Shown: positions 8,086 through 16,368, counted from the first letter of the stretch. The stretch is DNA of 39,058 nucleotides from Magnetococcales bacterium (GCA_002753515.1 PEAK01000043.1:1-39058); one strand, 5' to 3'. The notes: generated by a model not told the origin, from the sequence alone. Made by a program: numbers and translations.

Positions 8086-10206
8086 ATGCGAAAAATTCAT
8101 TTTTTTCTGGTAATCCTGGCCGGGTTGGTCGTTCTTGTCACGGCGGCGCATTGGAGTTGGTTCCTCCCGGAAAAAAAAGAGGTGTTGACCATTGGACTGG
8201 GCGGTCCCATGAGTGGCACCTATAAGGAAATTGGTTTTTCCATGCGCCGGGGCGTGGAATTGGCGATCAAAACCATCAATAAAAGCAATCTGCTCAAACA
8301 CTATGAACTCAAGCTGGCGGTGGTGGATGATCACAGCCAGACCAACACCACGGTGACTGCGGAAAAAGCGGCCAGGGAACTGGTGGCAATACCCAACCTG
8401 ACGGCAGTGGTAGGCCATTATTTCAGCGTCCCTTCGGCAGATGCCGGTGATGTGTACCGCATGCATTCCATTCCATTCGTCACCCCATCCGCAACACTCC
8501 CCGCATTGACAGCCAACAATGAATGGGCCTTTGGCATCATGCCGGACGATTATTATCAGGCAACCTTCCTGGCGAATTATGTTATCCATGGTTTGGAACG
8601 CAAAAAAATTGCCGTAATCCATTCCAAGGATCCCTATGGCAATTCCCTGACCGATTTTTTCGTCAATGAGCTAAGGGTCAACGAACTGGCACCCACAGTC
8701 AATGTCGCCATTGACCCAAAGGATTTCGATCCAACATTATTGAAAAATTGGATCGATGAATTTTCCAATTCCGACATTGTCTTTCTGGCAATGAATTATG
8801 TCCATGCCGCCAAGGTCATCCAATATTTGCGCAAAAATGGCATGAATACCGATTTTATCGGTTCCGAAAGCCTTGGTGGTACTCATTTCATCCAGGAAGC
8901 GGGCATCTATGCCGAGGATGTCTATGCCGTTACCCCGTATTTGCCAAGTCTGTTTGGCGAAGAGTCCAAACATTATCAGAACGACTATATCAAAGAATTT
9001 CAACTGGAACCCGATTGGGTCTCCACCTATTCCTATGAATCGGTGCAACTGATCGCCCATGCGATCGGTAATGTGGGGCGTGACACCACAAAGATTCGCA
9101 GCTTTCTCCGCAAGATGATTTCTCCACTGGAAGCGATGCCAAGTATTGCCGGTGACCTTTACTTCAATGGATCGGGCTCCAGCCGCCGCAGTCTTGCCGT
9201 TGGTCAGGTCAAGCAGGGGCGTTTCGGGCCGGCGCGCTTTCAATTGACCCATGTTAAATATCAGGAATTGGCAAAAGCGAAAAAGGAGGCGGAAAGCTCG
9301 GAAATTTTTACCATGGATGGTCAGTACATGAAACGGGCCACTGTGGTCTATACAGGGATTTATGTCAGTGAAATCAAAGCCTTCAATCCGGTTGAAGGGA
9401 GTTTCACCGCCGACTTCAACTTGTGGTTTCGCTGGGATCCCAGCAAGAATAGCGCCCTGGACTTTGAAATGACCTACGGCAAAGTATTGACCGCCAGTAT
9501 TTTAGAAAAATATTTTGATAAAAAGACAAACAACAACTTCATATCCTATGCCGTCTCGGCACGAATGAACGATGAATTCCCTCTTCAGGAATACCCATTT
9601 GATGTACAAGTATTAAAGATTCGCATCAAGCCCAAGGTGAAAACCAATGAAGATTTAATCCTGGTAACCGACATCGACGATGATTCGGTACTGCGAAAAT
9701 CATTGGATTTCGGTCCGTGGAAGGATAGCAACCATTTACAGTTCACCAATAACAAAGAATTTCTTTGGAGCTATCGCAACCCCAAATATGATCGCAAACT
9801 GTTCATGCTTGATCATTCACAATATAATTATCACGTCATCATGAAGAGGAATTCCGCCGCATACGTCATTACGTTCCTCCCCCTCATGATCCTGGTGGGT
9901 ACCGCCTACCTGATTTTCACTCTGGATTTTGATGTATTTTCATCCCGTTACTCCATCGGGGTTCTATCCATTTTGAGTGCCATGTCCTATCACAATGTCA
10001 ACAAATTGGGGGTGGGTTATCTCGTGCGGGGCGACCTGTTTTTCCTGGCCTCTTACGTTTTGTTTTTTTACACAATTCTTGAAACTTCCGTATCCGCTTA
10101 CTTGAAAAAGATCGGGCACGAAACAATCGCCTATCGCCTGGACATTGCCTCCCTGTTCTTTTACCCTCTCGTTGTCTGGGCCGCCTTGTGGGCTTTGCTA
10201 AAATAA
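8086..10206 (+). CDS. Periplasmic binding protein fused to a pentameric ligand-gated ion channel
   Basis: A protein of 706 residues. A hydrophobic N-terminus (~5-28) acts as signal or anchor. Residues ~33-390 are a type I periplasmic-binding fold of the leucine-binding kind (IGLGGPMSGTYKEIG, GVELAIKTINK, AVVGHYFSVPSADA, IAVIHSKDPYGNSL). Residues ~415-585 look like the Cys-loop receptor beta-sandwich (VYTGIYVSEIKAFNPVEGSF, DFNLWFRW, and the Pro-loop signature QEYPFDVQ at ~501-508, without the two cysteines, as usual in bacteria). Four membrane helices follow: M1 ~592-613 with its conserved Pro (FLPLMILV), pore-lining M2 ~620-640 (YSIGVLSILSAMSYHN), M3 ~648-672 and M4 ~685-704. Known biology: pLGICs open a pore on ligand binding. 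The fusion implies gating by a solute bound to the N-terminal domain, parallel in layout to ionotropic glutamate receptors (inference). The ATG at 8086 is preferred over a GTG at 8080. The MCP-like gene follows after 10 bp. Confidence 0.85.
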   Translation: MRKIHFFLVILAGLVVLVTAAHWSWFLPEKKEVLTIGLGGPMSGTYKEIGFSMRRGVELAIKTINKSNLLKHYELKLAVVDDHSQTNTTVTAEKAARELVAIPNLTAVVGHYFSVPSADAGDVYRMHSIPFVTPSATLPALTANNEWAFGIMPDDYYQATFLANYVIHGLERKKIAVIHSKDPYGNSLTDFFVNELRVNELAPTVNVAIDPKDFDPTLLKNWIDEFSNSDIVFLAMNYVHAAKVIQYLRKNGMNTDFIGSESLGGTHFIQEAGIYAEDVYAVTPYLPSLFGEESKHYQNDYIKEFQLEPDWVSTYSYESVQLIAHAIGNVGRDTTKIRSFLRKMISPLEAMPSIAGDLYFNGSGSSRRSLAVGQVKQGRFGPARFQLTHVKYQELAKAKKEAESSEIFTMDGQYMKRATVVYTGIYVSEIKAFNPVEGSFTADFNLWFRWDPSKNSALDFEMTYGKVLTASILEKYFDKKTNNNFISYAVSARMNDEFPLQEYPFDVQVLKIRIKPKVKTNEDLILVTDIDDDSVLRKSLDFGPWKDSNHLQFTNNKEFLWSYRNPKYDRKLFMLDHSQYNYHVIMKRNSAAYVITFLPLMILVGTAYLIFTLDFDVFSSRYSIGVLSILSAMSYHNVNKLGVGYLVRGDLFFLASYVLFFYTILETSVSAYLKKIGHETIAYRLDIASLFFYPLVVWAALWALLK

Positions 10207-10216
10207 TGGTGTTATC

Positions 10217-11935
10217 ATGCTTGCTTTGGATAAATTAAAATTATCATCACACCTGCTTATTCTTTTTTTCTTTGTGGCGATAATTGCCTTGATTATGGGA
10301 AACCTGACCCTGCAAGTCATGAACCGCCTGGAGAATCGCATCCTGGATATCGAAAATACGGATTCCCCCTTGATTTTAGCCGTTTCCGAAGCCTCCAGGC
10401 TGCAAATGAATCAAGCCTTGCGTATGAACGAAATCTTGCTGTACGCCAATGTGGATGACCGACAAAATTTTGAAGTCGCCAACGATGGTTTCATCCGGGC
10501 CGGCAAACAAATGGTCGATGTGTTGGTGGCCACCCGGCATATTGTCCAAAAAAATCTGGAGATACCCTCATCCAACACCGTTAAAAATCAATTGGAGAAA
10601 ATCAAGGCGGCCCTGAATGATATGGAAAAAATCCACGCTTCCTATGAACACCTGGGGGGCTCCATCATTCGCAGCCAGTTCAAATTTCGCTTTTTGACCA
10701 AAGCGGGAATCATCACCGGGAATACCATCCAGGCACCGGAGCAGAGCGAAAAAGAATATCTACAAGCCTTGAGCAAGAACACTTCGGAATTGGATGATGA
10801 AACCAAACGTTTGGAAGCCAAAATAAAGGAAGCTTTCTACCTCACCAAAGATATGATCCGCAATCTGCCGGAACAGGTGGCCAGTGTCCATCACATGGCA
10901 TTGGTCCTCTATATCGCCTGTATGGCCTTTTTGACGATTGGTGGCTTGTTTCTGGTTCTGTTCATTTATAAAATCAACAATGCTCGCACCAAAGAATTAA
11001 GTGACACCCTGGAAAGTTTGTCCCTTCCCTTTCAGGAACATGTGGCATCCCTGCTTAAAAATATTCACCATTTGGATGCAACACTGTCCCGTTTGTTCAC
11101 CGCCAACAGCCAGTGGCAGGAGACTGCGGACAGCTCGGAAATTTCTTTGGCCAGACTGGAAACCTTGTCCCAAGGTACCATCCGCTCCAACATGGAAACC
11201 TTGGCCCTGGTACAGGAAAATGCCCGCAGGCTGTCCGATTCGGATCGCCTGATCGCGGTATTCGCCGATGTTTCCACGAAATCCATGGCGTTGGGGGAGC
11301 AGATTCAAAAAGGGGCGCAACATCTCAGTCAATTCGCCATGCAAATGCACCTGTTGGCCACCAGTGCCAGCGCAGAAGCCTCCCGCTCGGATACGTCCCG
11401 TGGATTCGTTGTATTCACCGAAGAACTGAAACAGATGGCGCAAAAAGTGATCCATTCCGCTGAGGAGATCGCCGAAGCGGCACAAATGACGGTCCGGGAT
11501 CTTCGATCCGGGTATGAAGGGGTGGATGGTGCCCGCAGGCTCTTCCAGGATATTGCCAACGTCGGGGAAAGGCTGAAAACCGAAACCAACAGCGTTATTG
11601 CCACATCACAGCAACACTCCGAGATGGTACGTTCCGTCCACAAAAATACGGTCTCGTTGCGAGAGGGGTTTACGGTGTATTCCAAACTGATCGCAGAGAG
11701 CGAAGACGCCTGCCGCATGTTTCGGGATCAGACCGATGCCATTGCCGAATTGTTGCAGGAAATGCTGGCAACGCTTGAGGAACGGCAGCACCTCATTGAA
11801 CAAGGCGTTACAAGCGGCGATTTGCCCGAGATCCCTGGCGCTATCCAACCCCTGCGCAAAACCTTTGAAAATGACGCCGTCAAAGTTGCCAATGGCATTC
11901 TTCATGGGGACAGCGAAAACACGGAAAAGCACTAA
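10217..11935 (+). CDS. MCP-like membrane signalling protein
   Basis: A protein of 572 residues. TM1 is at ~11-31, followed by an all-helical periplasmic sensor region (~35-225, four-helix-bundle type), TM2 at ~228-252, then a long cytoplasmic coiled coil. Residues ~373-407 (AMQMHLLATSASAEASRSDT then SRGFVVFTEELKQMA) align with the hairpin tip of methyl-accepting chemotaxis proteins, whose consensus is roughly A..TNLLALNA.IEAARAGE.G.GF.VVA.EVR.LA. Several normally invariant tip residues differ (AA to AS, ARAGE to SRSDT), so contact with CheA/CheW may be changed or lost. No obvious HAMP domain follows TM2. It is almost certainly co-transcribed with the PBP-channel gene (10 bp gap), suggesting one sensory unit. 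Its TAA stop coincides with the end of a MITE, but removing the element leaves the same stop, so the C-terminus looks native. Confidence 0.8.
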   Translation: MLALDKLKLSSHLLILFFFVAIIALIMGNLTLQVMNRLENRILDIENTDSPLILAVSEASRLQMNQALRMNEILLYANVDDRQNFEVANDGFIRAGKQMVDVLVATRHIVQKNLEIPSSNTVKNQLEKIKAALNDMEKIHASYEHLGGSIIRSQFKFRFLTKAGIITGNTIQAPEQSEKEYLQALSKNTSELDDETKRLEAKIKEAFYLTKDMIRNLPEQVASVHHMALVLYIACMAFLTIGGLFLVLFIYKINNARTKELSDTLESLSLPFQEHVASLLKNIHHLDATLSRLFTANSQWQETADSSEISLARLETLSQGTIRSNMETLALVQENARRLSDSDRLIAVFADVSTKSMALGEQIQKGAQHLSQFAMQMHLLATSASAEASRSDTSRGFVVFTEELKQMAQKVIHSAEEIAEAAQMTVRDLRSGYEGVDGARRLFQDIANVGERLKTETNSVIATSQQHSEMVRSVHKNTVSLREGFTVYSKLIAESEDACRMFRDQTDAIAELLQEMLATLEERQHLIEQGVTSGDLPEIPGAIQPLRKTFENDAVKVANGILHGDSENTEKH

Positions 11936-12082
11936 ACCGCAACCAACACGGGAAACGTAGTTTTCCAGTGTCATTCCCGCGAAAGCGGGAATCCAGAAAG
12001 TCAGGGGAGGTAGGAAAGTCCTCTGGATCCCCGCTTTCGCGAGGATGACAATAACTACACATCCCAAGATAGCTGCGGTTTA
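11933..12082. mobile_element. MITE-like element, family A, copy 1 (150 bp)
   Basis: Bounded by TAAACCGCA (11933-11941) and TGCGGTTTA (12074-12082), with a likely TA target duplication. Inside, inverted blocks make the whole element one long imperfect hairpin. One of them is ATTCCCGCGAAAGCGGGAAT at 11973-11992, which fits the dRS3 consensus. It is near-identical in layout to copies at 24182 and 38679. It carries no gene, so it must be moved in trans if mobile. It was inserted in the stop codon of the MCP-like gene without changing the encoded protein. Confidence 0.85.
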
Positions 12083-12402
12083 AAACCCATCCTACGTCAT
12101 ATTTTTGTCGAACCCCCGATTGCCCCCCCCTTTGCCTCTCCTGCCATAATCATTTGTTATTCATTGGGATTCACCTTTCACCAACTCTTTCATTAATAGT
12201 AATGGCCTCCATTTTGCTTATTAACGACGGTCAGTCATTGAACCCTGTCGGGCCACGAGATGGATAGTCCCCTGTGCGTTTTTTTTCAGGTTAGCCGATG
12301 TTGCATTCCCGAAGCACCCACATCCCTGCCACCAGGCATGCCAAGGGCAAAACGGATCCTGTTTCCTTATATTGCCGCACCGGTAACCTGCGACCCATTA
12401 GC
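12083..12402 (+). other. Upstream region of the TolC-like gene
   Basis: A 320-bp stretch after the MITE. It contains a C8 run near 12124-12131, an AT-rich part, and a sigma-54 candidate at 12203-12218. The frame of the TolC-like gene is open from an ATG at 12298, but the residues before 12403 do not look like part of the protein. Confidence 0.5.
12203..12218 (+). promoter_or_regulatory. Candidate sigma-54 promoter of the TolC-like gene
   Basis: TGGC (12203-12206), seven bases, then TTGCT (12214-12218): an exact fit to the TGGC-N7-TTGCW core of RpoN promoters, with GG and GC at the correct spacing. Transcription would begin near 12230. No enhancer-binding protein gene is in the window. Confidence 0.5.
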
Positions 12403-14763
12403 ATGGTGCGTCCCATGCTGGGCATGGCGCTGATGATGGGCCTTGTCGCCTGTTCCATCATACCGGAACCCCTGAAACAACAAGAAATTGCCGCAACTCT
12501 GCGCCTGGACCAAATCAAACTGTTCGCCGATCAGGAACCGGTGCATCGCCCCATCGACTTGTACGAAGCCATGGCGCGGGCCTTGAAGTACAACCTTGAT
12601 CTGCGGATGCAAATGCTGGAAAAAGCGGTGGTCAGTTCCGACATCGAACTGGCCAATAACGATTTATTGCCCATGCTGGCTGCCAACGCCGGTTTTACCA
12701 GTCGCAACAATGCCGAGGCCTCCAGCAGTTTTTCCATTACCACCGCATCCCCATCCAACAGTTTTTCCACCTCACAAGATCGGCAGAAGACCACGGCAAA
12801 CTTAAGTGTGGCATGGAGTGTTCTCGACTTCGGCGTCAGCTATTATCAGGCAAAACAAATTACCGACCGATTTTTGATTGCCGAGGAAAACCGGCGCAAA
12901 CTGACCCACACCCTGATCCAGGAAGTGCAAACCGCCTACTGGCAGGCCCTGGGTGCGCAAAAATTGCACAGTCAGATCGACCCCATTCTCCAGCAAGCCA
13001 AACAAGCCATCGAAGCTGCCCATGAGTTGGAAGTGCAACGCCTTCGGCCTCAATTGGAAATGGTACGCTATCAACGCGCCTTGCTGGATATCATCCGGCA
13101 ATTGGAATCCCTGCAGGAAGAACTCCAACAGGCCAAAATCACTCTGGTCAAGCTGATCAATCTTCCCCCGGGTCTTCCCTTCGAATTGCTGGAACCCGAT
13201 GAGAGAACCTTTTGCATTACCCCCGTTCGCGTCACCCCGGGCGAGATGGAACAGTTGGCATTACTCAACCGCCCAGAGTTACGCCAGGAACTCTACCGCG
13301 CCCGTATTGGCATTGCCGATACCAAAAAAGCCCTGCTGCAAATCCTTCCGGGGTTGGATTTTAACGCCACGCACAATTATGACAGCAATTCTTTTGCCAT
13401 GAACTCGGTTTGGGAAACGGCGGGAATCAATGTGACGGGCAAGTTGCTGCGGTTGGCAGCGCTGCCAGGGGAACTCCGCAAGGAAGAAAGTCAGGCTGAA
13501 CTCAACCAGATGCGTCGTCTGGCCCTGAACATGGCCATCATCACCCAGGTCCACATCGCCAACCGGCAATACCGGGATGCGGTCAGGAAATTTGATGACG
13601 CTAGCAAAATCAACGCCATCGATCAAAAAATATTAAAGAATATTACGCTGGAAACGGCAAGCGGCTCCCAAACCCGTCTGGAACACATTCGCGCCGCCAC
13701 CCAGGGGGTCATGTCCGAGTTGCAGCGTAGCAAGGCGTTCGCCGATGCCCAGAATGCCGTTGGAATGATTTATGTCTCCCTGGGTGTGGATCTGTTGCCC
13801 AAAATAGCCCCGGGCGACACGATCGATACCATGGCCAAAGCCATACGCGAAGCATTGGAAGCCTGGAACGAAGGCATTGCCCTGCCACCACCGGGAACGG
13901 AAGAAATCGACAGTGCGATGGCTGCAACCGCTCTGAAAGGTGAGACCCCCGAGGAAAGTCAGGCTAAAGCACCCACCGTCGAAAAAGCCATCGAGCAGGA
14001 ACACGTTCCGCCCCCTGTCGTGACAAAACCTATCGTGACAAAACCTGTCGTTAAACGGGAACGGATCACAACGCGTGACACCCTTGTTACTGAGGCACAA
14101 CCTGTGCAGGACGTGCCCACCCCTGCGACTCCAACCCCGATCATCGATCCAGAACCGGAAATCAGGCAACTCATCGAAGCGTGGGCCGATGCCTGGTCGC
14201 GCCATGGCATCCAGGAATTTTTCCGCTTTTACTCAGACAACTTTGCCCCCGCCAATCAGTTCACCTTGCAGCAGTGGAAGGACGCTTACACACTGCTATT
14301 CGACACAAGCAAATCGGTCAAAGTTGCCCTGGTTGACCTGGTCGTGGAAGTGGAGTCGGCCCATCGCGCCAGGGTATCCGTTATCTTGAATTTTGAGGAC
14401 CACGACAGTCAAAACGAGAAACACAAAATTTTAATCATGAATAGGGAGCCCAAAGGGTGGCGCATTGTCGAGGAAATTTCCGAAGTCACATTGAGTTCGG
14501 AGCAATCCCGCACGATCACCAACGTCAAACCCATGGCCGTTAGCCATAACGATCCGCTTGACGACCGCAAAGCCCCTTCCCCCGTTGCAGAGACGTTCCT
14601 CCCGATAGCCACACCTGCCGTGATTGAAGGTATCATCCTTCACGGTCCCAAGCGTCCCTTGCCCAAGGATTGGCAAACCCAAACGCCTCTCTTCAACGCG
14701 GATCCCAACCCACCGGAACTGTGGATGTGGCGGAATGACAGTTACATGACGCTAAAATTGTAG
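12403..14763 (+). CDS. TolC-family outer membrane lipoprotein with C-terminal NTF2-like domain
   Basis: A protein of 786 residues. From the ATG at 12403 there is a lipoprotein signal with lipobox LVAC (MLGMALMMGLVAC). The ATG at 12298 would put 35 unlikely residues before it, so I chose the later start, although neither has a strong ribosome-binding site. Residues ~35-490 show the duplicated outer-membrane efflux (TolC) architecture: IDLYEAMARALKYNLDLRM, VAWSVLDFGVSYYQAK, LIQEVQTAYWQAL, LLNRPELRQELYRARIGIAD and VHIANRQYRDAVRKF. Then comes a Pro/Thr/Val-rich linker (~525-580). Residues ~583-690 resemble the SnoaL/NTF2-like (Cds6-type) domain: EIRQLIEAWADAWSRHGIQE, FYSDNF, QQWKDAYTLL, GWRIVEEI. 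Together with the HlyD proteins it could complete a tripartite export channel. The extra periplasmic domain is unusual for TolC proteins. Confidence 0.82.
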   Translation: MVRPMLGMALMMGLVACSIIPEPLKQQEIAATLRLDQIKLFADQEPVHRPIDLYEAMARALKYNLDLRMQMLEKAVVSSDIELANNDLLPMLAANAGFTSRNNAEASSSFSITTASPSNSFSTSQDRQKTTANLSVAWSVLDFGVSYYQAKQITDRFLIAEENRRKLTHTLIQEVQTAYWQALGAQKLHSQIDPILQQAKQAIEAAHELEVQRLRPQLEMVRYQRALLDIIRQLESLQEELQQAKITLVKLINLPPGLPFELLEPDERTFCITPVRVTPGEMEQLALLNRPELRQELYRARIGIADTKKALLQILPGLDFNATHNYDSNSFAMNSVWETAGINVTGKLLRLAALPGELRKEESQAELNQMRRLALNMAIITQVHIANRQYRDAVRKFDDASKINAIDQKILKNITLETASGSQTRLEHIRAATQGVMSELQRSKAFADAQNAVGMIYVSLGVDLLPKIAPGDTIDTMAKAIREALEAWNEGIALPPPGTEEIDSAMAATALKGETPEESQAKAPTVEKAIEQEHVPPPVVTKPIVTKPVVKRERITTRDTLVTEAQPVQDVPTPATPTPIIDPEPEIRQLIEAWADAWSRHGIQEFFRFYSDNFAPANQFTLQQWKDAYTLLFDTSKSVKVALVDLVVEVESAHRARVSVILNFEDHDSQNEKHKILIMNREPKGWRIVEEISEVTLSSEQSRTITNVKPMAVSHNDPLDDRKAPSPVAETFLPIATPAVIEGIILHGPKRPLPKDWQTQTPLFNADPNPPELWMWRNDSYMTLKL

Positions 14764-14799
14764 TGATCACACTTCTTTTTGCACATACTGAAATATTTA

Positions 14800-14815
14800 T
14801 GGCACGCATCATGCT
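14800..14815 (+). promoter_or_regulatory. Candidate sigma-54 promoter of the proline-rich lipoprotein gene
   Basis: TGGCACG (14800-14806), four bases, then ATGCT: only the first base of the TTGCW element differs from the consensus TGGCACG-N4-TTGCW. Transcription would start near 14826, leaving a ~60-nt leader before the ATG at 14886. Confidence 0.55.
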
Positions 14816-14885
14816 TGACTGGTCGTGATGGGCATGAGTTTGCACCTGAATGGGAAAAAACCATCTTAATGAAGGAATCCAAACA

Positions 14886-15413
14886 ATGGGAAGCGATGAC
14901 ATGGCTAACACAACGATCAGAAGAAATTCACTATTCTACGTGGCACTCCTGCCTGTGTTGGCAGCCTGCGCTCAAGCTGTGATCCCCGTCGAACCGGCTC
15001 CAGCTATAGTTGCACCGCCTCCTGCCATGGCCGTAGGTTCGGCTCCGGTGACCTATCAGATGCCGCCAAAAATCATTCCGCAACCGCCATTGGCCGTCCC
15101 ACAACCGCCAAAAATGCTGCAACCGCCCCCAAAACTGATCCCACAACCACCGCTGGTCGTTCCGCAACCGCCATTGGTTATCGAACAGCCGCCAAAGATT
15201 TTTGAACAACCACCCCTTTTGGAACAACAAGCACCCATTATGATACCGCAACCCCCACAAATGGTAGCGCAACCGCCCATCGTGGTGCCACAACCATCCG
15301 TAACCGTCCATCCACCCTGGTTGCAGGTCAATCCTCCTGCCCCCCCCGGAGTATTGGCACCAGCACCTGTCATGGTTCCGGGTTGTCAGCCGGTTGGTGG
15401 ACCCTGCATGTAG
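14886..15413 (+). CDS. Pro-Gln-Pro-Pro-rich lipoprotein
   Basis: A protein of 175 residues. The ATG at 14886 has AAGGA at about 9 nt upstream and gives a lipoprotein signal with lipobox LAAC (LFYVALLPVLAAC). A start further upstream at 14850 is open but less likely. After the cysteine the protein is almost entirely a degenerate repeat: PQPP with two or three hydrophobic residues between (IPQPPLAVPQPPKMLQPPPK and so on, ~15 units over residues 60-150). It ends in PGCQPVGGPCM with two cysteines. Such chains form extended polyproline rods, so it may span the periplasm or lie on the surface as a spacer (inference). It follows the TolC-like gene and has its own sigma-54 candidate. No family recognised. 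Confidence 0.7.
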   Translation: MGSDDMANTTIRRNSLFYVALLPVLAACAQAVIPVEPAPAIVAPPPAMAVGSAPVTYQMPPKIIPQPPLAVPQPPKMLQPPPKLIPQPPLVVPQPPLVIEQPPKIFEQPPLLEQQAPIMIPQPPQMVAQPPIVVPQPSVTVHPPWLQVNPPAPPGVLAPAPVMVPGCQPVGGPCM

Positions 15414-15444
15414 TGACAAACAAGCAGTTCACAGGCAATACCGT

Positions 15445-15480
15445 GTGGCTTGGCAGGAGATGCCAAGCCACTCCGTTTTG
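15445..15480 (+). terminator. Rho-independent terminator after the lipoprotein gene
   Basis: An 11-bp perfect stem, GTGGCTTGGCA (15445-15455) with TGCCAAGCCAC (15461-15471), loop GGAGA, followed by TCCGTTTTG. It lies 31 bp after the stop codon. The T-run is short but the stem is strong. Confidence 0.75.
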
Positions 15481-15634
15481 ATCACCCGGTACAGATGCGG
15501 CGGAACCGCTCCCGGTATCCAGTTCCGCCCACGTCATCGTCAGCGCCAAACTGTTGGGGCTTGACCCAACCTCCCCGGAAATGACCCTGCTGCTGGTCAT
15601 GTAATACCGCACCATTCGTGCGCCCCGTTTATTC

Positions 15635-16321
15635 CTAGCCCCCACCCTGCCCCTCCAGACGTCCAAACACCGTACATGGGGCGCTGTCGATTCCGCGCAC
15701 GAGCAAGGGTGCCACAACCACCTGAACAAGGTCACCCAAAGAATACCCCAAATCCATGTCTTCAATCAGCAGTACTGGCTGACCAGAACCGTTGGGATCC
15801 AAAAAGGCGCGATGGCTTGCATGCCCTGCGGATCGGTCCCGCCGCGCCGATAGCGAGACAAAATCCATTCCCAAGGCCCGAACCCGGGGTCGATGGTTGC
15901 GCAACCAGAGGCCTACCTCCGCCAAGACCCCCGGGTTGTCATGACTGTAAACATCCTGGCCACGATGCCGTTGGAAACCTGTACGGAGTAACACCAGGTC
16001 GCACACCATGTCCACATCCTGAAGCGCCGCAACACCGATCATCTCCCCTGCTCCCGCAGGCACGTCCACGACAGTGGGGGCAGAAAAAATCCATTCCCCA
16101 GCACCAAAATCAGCGACTGAGCGACCGTGTGCAAAAAAATGCGCCGGTGTGTCCACATGGGTCCCCCAATGATTCTCCATGGTGATGCGAAACACATTCG
16201 CGGCATCGCCGGCTTCAAGGGACTTGACGGGATTGATGACAAGAGTGGCTGCGGTATGGCCATAGACGGGAACGACAGCGGCCAAGGGATGCGAAAGGGT
16301 GATCCAGCGCGAGCGGCCCAT
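15635..16321 (-). CDS. Cyclase-family metal-dependent hydrolase (kynurenine formamidase-like)
   Basis: A protein of 228 residues, the usual length for the PF04199 cyclase family. The metal-binding signature H-x-G-T-H-x-D-x-P-x-H is at 51-61 (HWGTHVDTPAH), and LLLIEDMDL-like and VVAPLLVRGIDSAPCTVFG segments fit the C-terminal half. Family members open amide or ester bonds, for example N-formylkynurenine to kynurenine; the substrate here is not evident and no tryptophan-degradation gene is nearby. The ATG at 16321 has GGGAGGG 5 nt upstream, so I prefer it to the in-frame ATG at 16342. It ends 165 bp from the terminator of the convergent lipoprotein gene. Confidence 0.85.
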   Translation of the reverse strand: MGRSRWITLSHPLAAVVPVYGHTAATLVINPVKSLEAGDAANVFRITMENHWGTHVDTPAHFFAHGRSVADFGAGEWIFSAPTVVDVPAGAGEMIGVAALQDVDMVCDLVLLRTGFQRHRGQDVYSHDNPGVLAEVGLWLRNHRPRVRALGMDFVSLSARRDRSAGHASHRAFLDPNGSGQPVLLIEDMDLGYSLGDLVQVVVAPLLVRGIDSAPCTVFGRLEGQGGG

Positions 16322-16368
16322 AAAACCCTCCCTTAAACCCAAGGCTACGAGGCATCACGCAAAGGATG

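Noticed and set aside
11936-12067. Small frames reading IPAFAGMT / SFPRKRESR peptides in several places
   Set aside because: These are translations of the MITE core palindrome, not genes.
15056-15320. Possible CRISPR-like array of CAACCGCCA repeats
   Set aside because: The repeats are short, irregular and in frame, encoding PQPP units; there are no uniform spacers and no cas genes.
15370-15765. 131-codon minus-strand frame overlapping the end of the cyclase gene and the terminator
   Set aside because: It overlaps the strongly supported cyclase and a clear terminator hairpin; no domain seen.
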